From: Holophagaceae bacterium
Lineage (GTDB): Bacteria; Acidobacteriota; Holophagae; Holophagales; Holophagaceae
DNA: 23,541 nucleotides
Assembly: GCA_003158505.1 (NCBI GenBank)
Contig: PMJK01000110.1
Coordinates: 1-23,541 of the forward strand
Direction of reading: 5' to 3'
Part shown: piece by piece, positions 15,769 to 23,083 of the stretch
Layout of the letters: every line of letters begins with the position of its first letter
Position numbering within the stretch: position 1 is the stretch's first letter
Position numbers and translations under genes: made by a program
The notes under the pieces: model-generated
Database searches by the model: none
Seen by the model: the letters and a program-made list of their open reading frames with translations, nothing else
What the model was told of the DNA's origin: nothing

Positions 15769-15774
15769 TAGACT
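15769..15774 (+). promoter_or_regulatory. -10-like box directly before the S41-like gene
   Basis: TAGACT ends 6 bases before the ATG at 15781. No Shine-Dalgarno site lies between them, again suggesting a leaderless mRNA. No clear -35 is visible. Confidence 0.35.
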
Positions 15775-15780
15775 GTAGCC

Positions 15781-17004
15781 ATGCATGCTCGCACCTGGCT
15801 CTCGGTCCTGTCGCTTCCTCTGGTGGCCGCCTTCACCCTCCCGGTGCTGCAGCAGGCCAACCCGCCGAGCCCCCAGCCGACGGCGGAGGCCAAGGCCGCG
15901 CCTCAGGACCCACTGGCCGGTTTGTCTGATATCCAGGACGTGCTTTCGCTGGTGCAGCAGAATTACGTCGATCCTCCGGACATGGAGAAGGTGGTCTGGG
16001 GTGGCGTGCAGGCCGTGCTGGAACGGTCCCATCCCCTCAATGCCTACCTGACCGCCGAGGATCTGCGCCTGCCCGATCCCGGCCCCGCCGAGGCCGGTCT
16101 GGTGGTGGTGAAGCGGGGAATCTACGCCACGGTGCTGGCGGTAGTGCCTGGTGGACCCGCCGCCAAGGCTGGCATCCAGGCCGGTGACGTGATCCGCAAG
16201 GTGGATGGCGATTCCGTGGGCCGCATCAGTGCCTGGGCCCTGGAGCGCAAGCTGCGCGGCCCCGTGGGATCCTCCCTGGATCTCTACCGCTACAACGCCA
16301 CCGGCGACCTCACCAAGACCAGTGTGCAACGGCAATTGATCGCGCCCGGTGCGGTGGTCCTCAAGCAAGGGCAGGGCGCTCTGCTGGTCTCCCTGCCGGA
16401 TCTCGCCCCTGGCCGGGCGGAGGAGTTGAAGAAGGTTCTCGCCCCGGCCGATCGTGGGCAGACCCTGGTACTGGACCTCCGTCAATGCCTAAAGGGGTCC
16501 ATGGACGAAGCTGCGGCCGTGGCGGGCCTGCTGGGCTCAAAGGGGAATTTTGCGACCCTTGAGGAAGCTGGCAAACCGAGCCGTGTGCTCCCCGTGACTG
16601 GCACGGGAACCGTGTTCGCCCGCCTGGCCCTTTTGCTGGGACGCTCGACCCTAGGGGCAGGGGAAGTCCTGGCCTCCTGCCTCAAGAAGGATGGCGCCAG
16701 GACCTTCGGCGAACGGACGCCGGGCTTCGGTGTGGAACGCACCCGCTTCGCCTTGAAGCAGGGCGGGGCGGTGGAACTCGTATCCAAACGGTGGGTGGGT
16801 CTGGGAGGCGAAAAACTGGACCGCCAGGGCGTGGTGCCCGATCAGGTGCTCAAAGTGGCCGACACGGAGGATCCGCTGGCCAAGGTGCTGACCGCCCTGG
16901 CAATTCCGGCTCCGAAGCATGAGGCCTCAAAACCAGAAGGTGCACCCCTGCCAGGACCAGCCACAGGACCGGCGCCAGTCCCGCCAAAGGTACCAATCCG
17001 CTGA
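15781..17004 (+). CDS. S41 (CtpA-like) PDZ protein lacking the catalytic Ser-Lys pair
   Basis: A 407-residue exported or membrane-anchored protein. An N-terminal signal segment (about 5-26) leads to a helical region (ALSDIQDVLSLV-like, NYVDP), a PDZ domain (about 104-185; GGPAAKAGIQAGDVIRKVDG) and an S41 protease-like core (about 195-360; LVLDLRQ, then GEV and FGERTPGFG), with a Pro-rich tail. In active C-terminal processing proteases the Ser lies three residues before the Glu of SASASE; here that place is Gly292 (LGAGE). The Lys of TFGKG becomes Phe316 (TPGFG), and the following Gln is lost. It is therefore probably a non-catalytic relative. It overlaps the YibQ-like gene by one base, as ctpA and yibQ-type genes are often paired. 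A role as a periplasmic scaffold or regulator is inference. Confidence 0.85.
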   Translation: MHARTWLSVLSLPLVAAFTLPVLQQANPPSPQPTAEAKAAPQDPLAGLSDIQDVLSLVQQNYVDPPDMEKVVWGGVQAVLERSHPLNAYLTAEDLRLPDPGPAEAGLVVVKRGIYATVLAVVPGGPAAKAGIQAGDVIRKVDGDSVGRISAWALERKLRGPVGSSLDLYRYNATGDLTKTSVQRQLIAPGAVVLKQGQGALLVSLPDLAPGRAEELKKVLAPADRGQTLVLDLRQCLKGSMDEAAAVAGLLGSKGNFATLEEAGKPSRVLPVTGTGTVFARLALLLGRSTLGAGEVLASCLKKDGARTFGERTPGFGVERTRFALKQGGAVELVSKRWVGLGGEKLDRQGVVPDQVLKVADTEDPLAKVLTALAIPAPKHEASKPEGAPLPGPATGPAPVPPKVPIR

Positions 17005-17933
17005 TGGCGCGAGCCAAGGGGAAACGCACATCTACCCTCGCCCTGGTGGGCTGGGCCGTGCTCATGCTTGCCCTGGGCCTGGGCGCTGGCCTGATGCTCG
17101 GCCAGCAGGGCTGCGGCAAGCGCGAGGCGCCGGAGAAGCGCGAAACCCCCAGACCCGAACCCAAGAAGCCCGAACCCAGGAAACCAGAGAAGAAACAGCC
17201 TGAGCCGATGGCGAAGCCTAACGCTGAGGCTGCCAAGCCTCAGCGCCAGCCTCCGGAACACTCCCTTCCTCGCTTCGCCCTCGTCATCGACGACCTTGGT
17301 TATGCGCAGCCGGAACTGGTGACGCGGCTATGCAGTCTCCCCGTGCCCTTCAGCGTGGCCGTGCTGCCCTACCAGGAGCACACCCGGGAAAGCGCGGAGA
17401 TCGCCCACCGCCTCGGCAAGGAGGTCATGCTCCACCTGCCCATGGAACCCATCGGCTATCCCGGTCCGGGCCACGACCCGGGTCCCAACGCCATCCTGTT
17501 CAATCTGCCGGAACCTGAGATCCGCCGCCGAGTCCGCATGGCCCTGGATGAGATCCCCCATCGTGTGGGTGTGAACAACCACATGGGCAGTCGCATCACG
17601 CCAGACCGCACGCGCATGGGCTGGGTGCTCCAGGAGATCAAGGTCCGGAAGTACTTCTTCGTGGACAGCCGCACCGAGAAGGACAGCGTGGCCTACGACG
17701 TGGCGGAACAGCTGGGCGTGCCGGCCGTTCAGCGACGGGTCTTCCTCGACGACGACAAGGCCTTCCCCGAGATGGAAAAGCAGTGGGAGCGGGCCCTGAA
17801 ACTGGCTGAAAAGGAAGGGTTCGTGCTCATCATCGGTCACATTTACCCCGAGACCGTGGAGGCTCTGGAAAAGCTGGTGCCCCGCACTAAGGGACAGGTA
17901 CGTTTCCTGACCGCAGGGCAGCTGGTCAAATGA
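17004..17933 (+). CDS. Divergent polysaccharide deacetylase (YibQ family)
   Basis: A 309-residue protein anchored by one N-terminal membrane helix (about 11-34), with a Lys/Pro/Glu-rich linker (about 38-85) spanning the periplasm and a NodB-like barrel domain (about 90-309). Family motifs: LVIDDLGY (IDD 95-97), LHLPMEP (143-149), GVNNHMGSR (189-197), YFFVDSRT and VFLDDD, and GHIYPET (278-284), where many members have GHPHPET. The family's substrate is not settled; a role in envelope polysaccharide or peptidoglycan remodelling is usual. It starts at ATG 17004, which overlaps the stop of the S41-like gene (TGATG), so the two are very likely co-translated and act together at the envelope. An EnvC-type gene, often the third partner, is absent. 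Confidence 0.93.
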   Translation: MARAKGKRTSTLALVGWAVLMLALGLGAGLMLGQQGCGKREAPEKRETPRPEPKKPEPRKPEKKQPEPMAKPNAEAAKPQRQPPEHSLPRFALVIDDLGYAQPELVTRLCSLPVPFSVAVLPYQEHTRESAEIAHRLGKEVMLHLPMEPIGYPGPGHDPGPNAILFNLPEPEIRRRVRMALDEIPHRVGVNNHMGSRITPDRTRMGWVLQEIKVRKYFFVDSRTEKDSVAYDVAEQLGVPAVQRRVFLDDDKAFPEMEKQWERALKLAEKEGFVLIIGHIYPETVEALEKLVPRTKGQVRFLTAGQLVK

Positions 17934-17997
17934 GGTCCAGGGCCTCGCGGGGATTCGAAAACATACTCTGATAGCCTGAATCCATTGGCGGAGCGAC

Positions 17998-18384
17998 ATG
18001 GGCTTCTATTCCTTTCTAGCGGTCGGCGCCGGGGCAGCCCTGGGCGCCTGGCTGCGCTGGGGCCTGGGCGCCCTCCTGAATCCCATCCTGCCGTCCATAC
18101 CGATGGGAACCCTGGCGGCGAACCTGCTTGGAGGCTACCTTGTGGGCGTGGCCGTCGCTGTATTCGCCCAGCATCCGGGCCTGGCGCCCGAGGCAAGGCT
18201 CCTCGTCATCACGGGCTTTCTGGGGGGCCTCACCACCTTTTCCACGTTCTCGGCGGAGGCGATGCATCTGCTCACCCGGGGTGAGTACGCCTTGGCGGCG
18301 GTGCACATGGCCTCCCATCTGGCCGGGTCGCTGGTCATGACCCTGCTGGGACTCCTGACCGTCAAAGTCTTCGTGAAAGCCTGA
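17998..18384 (+). CDS. crcB: Fluoride channel CrcB/Fluc
   Basis: Small four-helix inner-membrane protein (128 residues) that exports toxic fluoride as an antiparallel dimer. Conserved: GAWLRWGLG near the start of the first helix, GTLAANLLGGYLVG with pore Asn42, and GFLGGLTTFSTFS with the Phe-box residues Phe81 and Phe84 and the TTFS break that binds the central Na+. ATG 17998 has GGCGGAG upstream. It lies 64 bases after the YibQ-like gene and 9 bases before a DUF190 gene, its common partner. I looked for a fluoride riboswitch in the 64-base leader and did not see the expected conserved core. Confidence 0.95.
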   Translation: MGFYSFLAVGAGAALGAWLRWGLGALLNPILPSIPMGTLAANLLGGYLVGVAVAVFAQHPGLAPEARLLVITGFLGGLTTFSTFSAEAMHLLTRGEYALAAVHMASHLAGSLVMTLLGLLTVKVFVKA

Positions 18385-18393
18385 GGAGGCGTC

Positions 18394-18723
18394 ATGAAAG
18401 GCACCTACCTGATTTTCTTCGTGCAGGAGAACCGCACCCGCCATGGGGTTCTGATCTACGAGTGGCTGTTGGAGGAGGCCCGCCGGCTGGGCATCAAGGG
18501 CGGCACGGCCTTCAAGGCCATTGCCGGCTACGGCCGCCATGGGCACATCCACGCAGACCACTTCATCGAGCTGGCGGGAGACCTGCCGGTGGAAGTGACC
18601 TTCATGGCCACGGACGAGGAGACCGAACGCCTCCTGGCCTTCCTCCAGGGCGAGGGCCAGTCCATGTTCTATGTGCGCATGCCTGCTGAATGTGGCGTCA
18701 TCGCCGAATCGGCCAAGACTTGA
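18394..18723 (+). CDS. DUF190 family protein (CrcB partner)
   Basis: A 109-residue cytosolic protein with the DUF190 pattern: an opening strand TYLIFFVQENRTRHG, a helix LYEWLLEEAR-like (LIYEWLLEEARRLGIKG), then GGTAFKAIAGYGRHGHIH and a strand LPVEVTFMATDE. The GxGxHGxIH core and overall length fit the family, which has a PII/ferredoxin-like fold and often lies beside crcB. AGGAGG sits 4 bases before the ATG, and the gap to crcB is 9 bases, so the two genes form an operon. By context it may regulate or assist fluoride export; that is inference. It is convergent with the RsbW-like gene, with 22 bases between them and no clear terminator. Confidence 0.92.
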   Translation: MKGTYLIFFVQENRTRHGVLIYEWLLEEARRLGIKGGTAFKAIAGYGRHGHIHADHFIELAGDLPVEVTFMATDEETERLLAFLQGEGQSMFYVRMPAECGVIAESAKT

Positions 18724-18745
18724 TGGGCAGTGTCCACAATCGCGT

Positions 18746-19186
18746 TCAGGCGTGAGGCTCTCTTACCTTGCGGGCCTTCACGAGCACCAGCGTGGACCCG
18801 CCGGGTGCGCACTCCATGTGGACCTCGTCCATCACCTGGCGCATGAAATAGACGCCCCGTCCTCCGGGCTTCAGCAGGTTCTCCGGCAGGTTCGGGTCCG
18901 GCAGGGTATCCAGGTCGATCCCCGGTCCCTTATCCTCGATGCGGATCTCGAAGCGGTCCACCCGGGGCGTGAAGGTGACCTTCACCGGTTTGTCCTTCTG
19001 GAGCTGGTTGCCATGGCGCATGGCGTTGGCGATGCCTTCCTGGATCGCCAGCCACAATCGCTCTCCGTCCTCCTGGCTGAAGCTGAGGTGCTTGAGGAAC
19101 TCGGCACCCACCACCTGGATCAGGTCGATGAAACGGAGGTCCGTGTTGCACGTGAGGACAACGGGCAGAAGGGCTGGGTGGGCCAT
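18746..19186 (-). CDS. RsbW-like histidine-kinase-type ATPase (anti-sigma factor family)
   Basis: A 146-residue GHKL ATPase of the serine-kinase anti-sigma type. It has the N-box AIQEGIANAMRHGN (Glu50, Asn54, His58), the G1 box EDKGPGID (84-91) and the G2 box GGRGVYFMRQVMDEV (108-122), with no phospho-acceptor domain or sensor. Such proteins bind a sigma factor or phosphorylate an STAS anti-anti-sigma partner; neither partner, nor a PP2C phosphatase, is in the window. I chose ATG 19186, which gives the family's natural N-terminus (LLPVVLTCNTDL). A GTG at 19288 is in frame and overlaps the ppc stop by four bases, so a 180-residue form coupled to ppc is possible, but that extension shows no family similarity or ribosome site. 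Confidence 0.88.
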   Translation of the reverse strand: MAHPALLPVVLTCNTDLRFIDLIQVVGAEFLKHLSFSQEDGERLWLAIQEGIANAMRHGNQLQKDKPVKVTFTPRVDRFEIRIEDKGPGIDLDTLPDPNLPENLLKPGGRGVYFMRQVMDEVHMECAPGGSTLVLVKARKVREPHA

Positions 19187-19284
19187 GGACGCAACATGCC
19201 TTTCAGTGATCAAAAGAACCACATCCAAGGTACTTGGAATCCAGGAGGCCAGGCCAGTGGTTTTCTGGAGGTCCCCGGGGTGGT

Positions 19285-22035
19285 TCACCCGCTGTTGCGC
19301 AGCCCTGCGGCGATGCCGTTGATGGAGAGCAGGATCCCCCGCTGGATCCGCTGGTCAGGGTCCCCGGCGCGGTAGCGGCGAAGCAGCTCCACCTGGAGAT
19401 GGTTGATCGGGTCCATGTAGGGGAAACGATGCTGGATGGAGCGCTTCAGGGCGGGGTTATCCTCGAGCAGGGCCTCTTTACCTGTGATGACCTGCAAGGC
19501 GAGGATGGAGGCCTCGCACTCCTCCTTGATGCGTCCGAAGATCCGTTCCTTCAGCTCCCGGTCCTCCACCAGGTCTGCGTAGCAGGAGGCGATGGCCAGA
19601 TCCACCTTGGCGAGCACCATGTCCATCATGGAAATCAGGCTGCGGAAATAGGGCCAGCGGGCGTACATCTCCTTCAGCAGGGCCAGACCCTCCTCGCCCC
19701 GCTCGCTCCGGAAAGCGCGGACCGCCGAACCGACGCCGTACCAACCGGGCAGCATCACGCGGCACTGGCTCCAGCTGAAGACCCAGGGAATGGCCCGGAG
19801 GTCGGTGATGGCCCGCCCACCCTTCCGGCTGGCGGGCCGGGATCCGATGTTGAGCTGGGCGATCTCGGCGATGGGGGTGGACTCCCAGAAGTAGCGCTCG
19901 AAGCCTTCGGTGCCGTAGACCAGGTCCTGATAGGCCTTGCATGCGTCCTTCGACAAGGTGTCCATGGCCTCCAGGAAGGCCGGTTCCCCAGCCGCCTCCC
20001 CCCGGTGCGGGAGGCTCGCCGCCAGGGTGGCCGCCACCAGCACTTCCAGATTGCGGCGTCCCACGGCCGGATGGCCATACTTGGCGGCGATCACTTCGCC
20101 CTGCTCAGTGAGGCGGATCTGGCCCTGGACCGTGCCAGGGGGCTGGGCGAGGATGGCCTCGTAGCTGGGGCCGCCGCCCCGGCCGACGGACCCGCCGCGG
20201 CCATGGAAGAGGCGCAGGCGCAGGCCATGCCGCTTCGCCACATCCACGAGGCGCAATTCCGCCTTGTAGAGTTCCCACAGGGACGTGAGGAAGCCGCCGT
20301 CCTTGTTGCTGTCGGAATAGCCCACCATCACTTCCTGCACGCCGTCCCGGCTGTCCAACAGGCGGCGATAGATGGGCAGGCCCAGCAGTTCATCCAGGAT
20401 GTCTCCGGAGCGCTGGAGGTCCGGGATGGTCTCAAAAAGCGGGATGATGTTGAGATCCAGTCGGCCTTCAGCCGGGCGCAGGATCCCGGCTTCCCGCAGC
20501 ATCACGGCAGCCTCCAGGAGGTCCGAAACGGCCTCCGTATGACTGACGATGCAGCTGGGCAGAGCTTCGGCTCCCAAGCGGTGATGAGCCTTCGCCGCGG
20601 TACGGAACACGGCCAGTTCGTCGCGGGTCTCGTCACTGTAGGTGAGGTAGGGTGAAGCGAGGGGGCGGGGGCTTTCAAGCTCGGCGACGAGCAGGCGGAT
20701 CTTCTCGGCCTCATCCAGGCCAAGGTACCCAGTGCCAGGGCGCACGGCCTCCAGCAGCTCGGCCACCACCCGGCCATGGACCTCGGAGTTCTGCCGAAGG
20801 TCCACAGGGGCCAGGTGGAAGCCGAACACAGATACCGATCGCCGCAGATCCCGCAGGCGCCCCCGGGCCAGTAGTCGCCCCCCATGCGCCCGCAGGGACC
20901 GGTCCAGGGCATCCAGATCCGCTTTCAGATCGGCCGGGGAATGATAGGGTTCCGCTGGGCTTGGGGGGGCTGCAAGTTCAGAAAGGAACAGCTTCTTGTG
21001 GGTGGCGGAGAGCCGACCGAACATGAAGTTCAGGGCCCGACGGTAGGCCTCATCCGCCCGCTGGAGGGACCGGTCGGGCGACCGTTCCGCCAGGTCGAGC
21101 ACTTCCTGCGAAGCCCGTGAAACCATGAGGCTGAGGGAAAGCTCCTCGGCGAGTAGCAGGATCTCCTTCAACAGGAAGTCGAGGATGGTCCGGGACTGCA
21201 TATTGAGGGTCCGTTCCAATACATCGGCGGTGACGAGGGGGTGGCCATCCCGGTCTCCGCCGATCCAGCTGCCCACCTGGAAGAATGGCGAAAGCTCTGC
21301 ATCCCCCAGGGTCGGGTCCTGCCCGAGCCGGTCTTCCAGGTCCGCGTAGAGGGCCGGGATCTCCCGCAGGAAAGTGCGGTCAAAATAGGAAAGGGCGCTC
21401 GCCACTTCATCCGTCACCGAGGGCCGGTAGGGCCGGAGCATGCGGGTCTGCCACAGCAGCAGCACCTGGCGCTGGAGGTGTTCGTCCCGCAGGGCGGTTT
21501 CCCTGGGTGTGGAGGCGATGCGGTCCCGCTCGTCCAGAAGGCGGGCAATCTGCATCTGGGCATGGAGGATGCTCTTGCGATGCACTTCGGTCGGGTGGGC
21601 GGTGAGCACGGGCCGGACCTGGGCGCTGTCAAAGAACGCCCGCAGCCCGCGGGCGTCGAGGCCCGCTTCGGTGGCCTGGGCCAGGGCGTGGCCCAGGGAA
21701 CTGGGCCTGGGGGGATGTTCCCCCATGCGGTGGGCCCGGGATCGACGAGTGTGGTGCTGGTCTTCCGCCAGATTGGCGAGCTGGGAGAAGTAGCTGAAGG
21801 CACGGATCACCAGGATGGCGCGGCCAGGGCTGAGGCCCTTGAGGATGTTCTTCAGGTTCTCCCTCGCCTCGGGATCCTGGGCCCGGTGGAAGCGCACGGA
21901 ACTCTGTCGGATCCGCTCGATGAGCAGAAAAGTCTCGTCTCCTTCCTGTTCCCGGACCGTATCTCCCAACAACCGCCCCAGCAGGCGGATGTCCTCCTTC
22001 AGGGGCAGATCCTTGTCGGTGTGGGCAGGGTCCAT
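19285..22035 (-). CDS. ppc: Phosphoenolpyruvate carboxylase
   Basis: Carboxylates PEP with bicarbonate to oxaloacetate, replenishing the TCA cycle. With the start at 22035 the product has 916 residues, in the normal range (E. coli 883). Catalytic His147 lies in VLTAHPTEVHRKS, the bacterial signature. GYSDSNKDGGFLTSLW and the mobile loop FHGRGGSVGRGGGPS are intact, as is the C-terminal allosteric site region ending in LLSINGIAAGLRNSG. I prefer ATG 22035 because AGGAA precedes it at good spacing and the family similarity begins at once (LKEDIRLLGRLLGD). An upstream ATG at 22110 is in frame and would add 25 residues, but its codon third positions are much less GC-rich than the gene body. Confidence 0.96.
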   Translation of the reverse strand: MDPAHTDKDLPLKEDIRLLGRLLGDTVREQEGDETFLLIERIRQSSVRFHRAQDPEARENLKNILKGLSPGRAILVIRAFSYFSQLANLAEDQHHTRRSRAHRMGEHPPRPSSLGHALAQATEAGLDARGLRAFFDSAQVRPVLTAHPTEVHRKSILHAQMQIARLLDERDRIASTPRETALRDEHLQRQVLLLWQTRMLRPYRPSVTDEVASALSYFDRTFLREIPALYADLEDRLGQDPTLGDAELSPFFQVGSWIGGDRDGHPLVTADVLERTLNMQSRTILDFLLKEILLLAEELSLSLMVSRASQEVLDLAERSPDRSLQRADEAYRRALNFMFGRLSATHKKLFLSELAAPPSPAEPYHSPADLKADLDALDRSLRAHGGRLLARGRLRDLRRSVSVFGFHLAPVDLRQNSEVHGRVVAELLEAVRPGTGYLGLDEAEKIRLLVAELESPRPLASPYLTYSDETRDELAVFRTAAKAHHRLGAEALPSCIVSHTEAVSDLLEAAVMLREAGILRPAEGRLDLNIIPLFETIPDLQRSGDILDELLGLPIYRRLLDSRDGVQEVMVGYSDSNKDGGFLTSLWELYKAELRLVDVAKRHGLRLRLFHGRGGSVGRGGGPSYEAILAQPPGTVQGQIRLTEQGEVIAAKYGHPAVGRRNLEVLVAATLAASLPHRGEAAGEPAFLEAMDTLSKDACKAYQDLVYGTEGFERYFWESTPIAEIAQLNIGSRPASRKGGRAITDLRAIPWVFSWSQCRVMLPGWYGVGSAVRAFRSERGEEGLALLKEMYARWPYFRSLISMMDMVLAKVDLAIASCYADLVEDRELKERIFGRIKEECEASILALQVITGKEALLEDNPALKRSIQHRFPYMDPINHLQVELLRRYRAGDPDQRIQRGILLSINGIAAGLRNSG

Positions 22036-22149
22036 GGGAGCGTTTCCTGGGGAGTCGGCGGCGGGACGGGCTGAAGTCAGGGTAAGGGATTCCGCACTCC
22101 CAGGTTTCATCAATGTTCATACAGACAGGGCCGGGGGGCGGGATTCACC

Positions 22150-22170
22150 CCCGATGATGCATGAATCGGG
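22150..22170. promoter_or_regulatory. Inverted repeat between ppc and dodecin
   Basis: CCCGAT and ATCGGG arms (22150-22155, 22165-22170) flank a 9-base spacer containing ATGCAT, in the divergent gap between ppc and the dodecin gene. It could be an operator for either gene. The gap holds no other gene. Confidence 0.3.
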
Positions 22171-22244
22171 CTATTCCATGACCGGGTGCCTGGCCTTATT
22201 GGAGGTCACGACAACGAACTCCCGCGGGAACCAGGTCATCGGGT

Positions 22245-22250
22245 TATGAT
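22245..22250 (+). promoter_or_regulatory. -10 box of the dodecin promoter
   Basis: TATGAT lies 27 bases before the dodecin start and would give a short leader carrying the AGGGAGG ribosome site (22264-22270). No convincing -35 is seen. Confidence 0.35.
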
Positions 22251-22277
22251 GCTGCTTGTTACCCAGGGAGGATGCCT

Positions 22278-22499
22278 ATGCCAGGTGTGCACAAGAAGAT
22301 CGAAATCGTGGGGACCTCCCCTCTCAGTTTTTCGGACGCGGTGAAGAAGGCCGTGGCCGAGGCGAGCAAGTCCATCCGGCATTTGGAATGGTTCGAGGTG
22401 AAGGAGGAGCGGGGCCGCATCCGCGACGGGGAGGTCGCCGAATTCCAGGTAACGATCCTGATCGGGTTCAAGCTGGAGCACGATCCGGGGCACAGCTGA
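22278..22499 (+). CDS. Dodecin (flavin-binding protein)
   Basis: A 73-residue protein that forms a hollow dodecamer storing or buffering flavins. The family pattern is plain: KKIEIVGTSPLSFSDAVKKAV, then ASKSIRHLEWFEVKE with Trp38 stacking on the isoalloxazine ring, and the closing strand EFQVTILIGFKLE (each block shown in part). The length is typical. Two in-frame ATGs exist; 22278 is chosen because AGGGAGG lies 7 bases before it, whereas the ATG at 22272 is only one base from that site. It is divergent from ppc and 43 bases ahead of the YbaK-like gene. Confidence 0.94.
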   Translation: MPGVHKKIEIVGTSPLSFSDAVKKAVAEASKSIRHLEWFEVKEERGRIRDGEVAEFQVTILIGFKLEHDPGHS

Positions 22500-22542
22500 C
22501 CTTGTAATCCCCAATGTCGCCATCGCTGCTCAGGATCCATGC

Positions 22543-23001
22543 ATGATTTCGGCCAAGGTACTCAGGGTTCTCGAGGCGCATGGCCTCGTGGCGCTGGAGT
22601 TTGAACCGGGCAGCACCCCCACCGCTGAGCTAGCAGCCCGGCGCATCGGCGTGGAGACGGCGAGGATCGCGAAGTCCCTCCTGTTCAAGGACAAATCCGG
22701 TGGCTTTCACATGGTGGTCTGCCCAGGCGACAAGCGGCTCTCTTCCTCCGCGCTCAAGCGTGTGATCGGCGCCAGGGTTTCCATGACCGACGCGGACGAG
22801 ACCGAACGGGTCACAGGCTATCGCCCGGGTGGGGTCTGCCCCTTCGCGTTGGAGGGGGTGGAGATTCTCCTGGACCGGGATTTGGAGCTCTATCCGACCA
22901 TCTATCCGGCGGCGGGAACGGACGCCACCGGGGTGCCCCTGACCTTCTCACTGCTCGCCGAAATCACCGGCGGGCGCATCGTGGACCTCACCGCCGAGTA
23001 G
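22543..23001 (+). CDS. YbaK/ProX-type aminoacyl-tRNA deacylase
   Basis: A 152-residue trans-editing enzyme that hydrolyses mischarged tRNAs (typically Cys-, Ala- or Ser-tRNA, depending on subgroup). Lys44 in RIAKSLLFKD is the position of the catalytic Lys of YbaK. GGVCPFAL (96-103) and AGTDATGVPLT (124-134) form the substrate pocket seen across the family. Pro and Lys of CPGDKRL and the final strand IVDLT also match. The subgroup (YbaK, YeaK or ProXp) cannot be fixed from these motifs alone. ATG 22543 has AGGA about 9 bases upstream. It sits between dodecin and a tautomerase gene, neither of which has an obvious link to it. Confidence 0.92.
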   Translation: MISAKVLRVLEAHGLVALEFEPGSTPTAELAARRIGVETARIAKSLLFKDKSGGFHMVVCPGDKRLSSSALKRVIGARVSMTDADETERVTGYRPGGVCPFALEGVEILLDRDLELYPTIYPAAGTDATGVPLTFSLLAEITGGRIVDLTAE

Positions 23002-23083
23002 GACCATCCAGACTAGCCACCAGGGCCCGTCCCTGTGCATCCCACCGTTCGTCATTGCCCGTTCCACCATGAAGGAGACGATC

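Noticed and set aside
17934..17997. Fluoride riboswitch before crcB
   Set aside because: The leader lacks the conserved pseudoknot core; it reads as ordinary spacer with a ribosome site.
19224..19238. TCCAAG-GTA-CTTGGA hairpin as a ppc terminator
   Set aside because: The 6-base stem is weak, and the T-rich stretch on the minus strand begins several bases later and is interrupted; it may also lie inside an extended RsbW-like gene.
19234..20655. Plus-strand open frame of 473 codons
   Set aside because: Antisense to the C-terminal part of ppc, which is unambiguous on the minus strand.
22036..22110. N-terminal extension of ppc to the ATG at 22110
   Set aside because: There is no family similarity before residue 1 of the shorter form, codon third positions are much less GC-rich, and the ribosome site favours 22035. 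A TATGAA box just upstream of 22110 keeps it possible.
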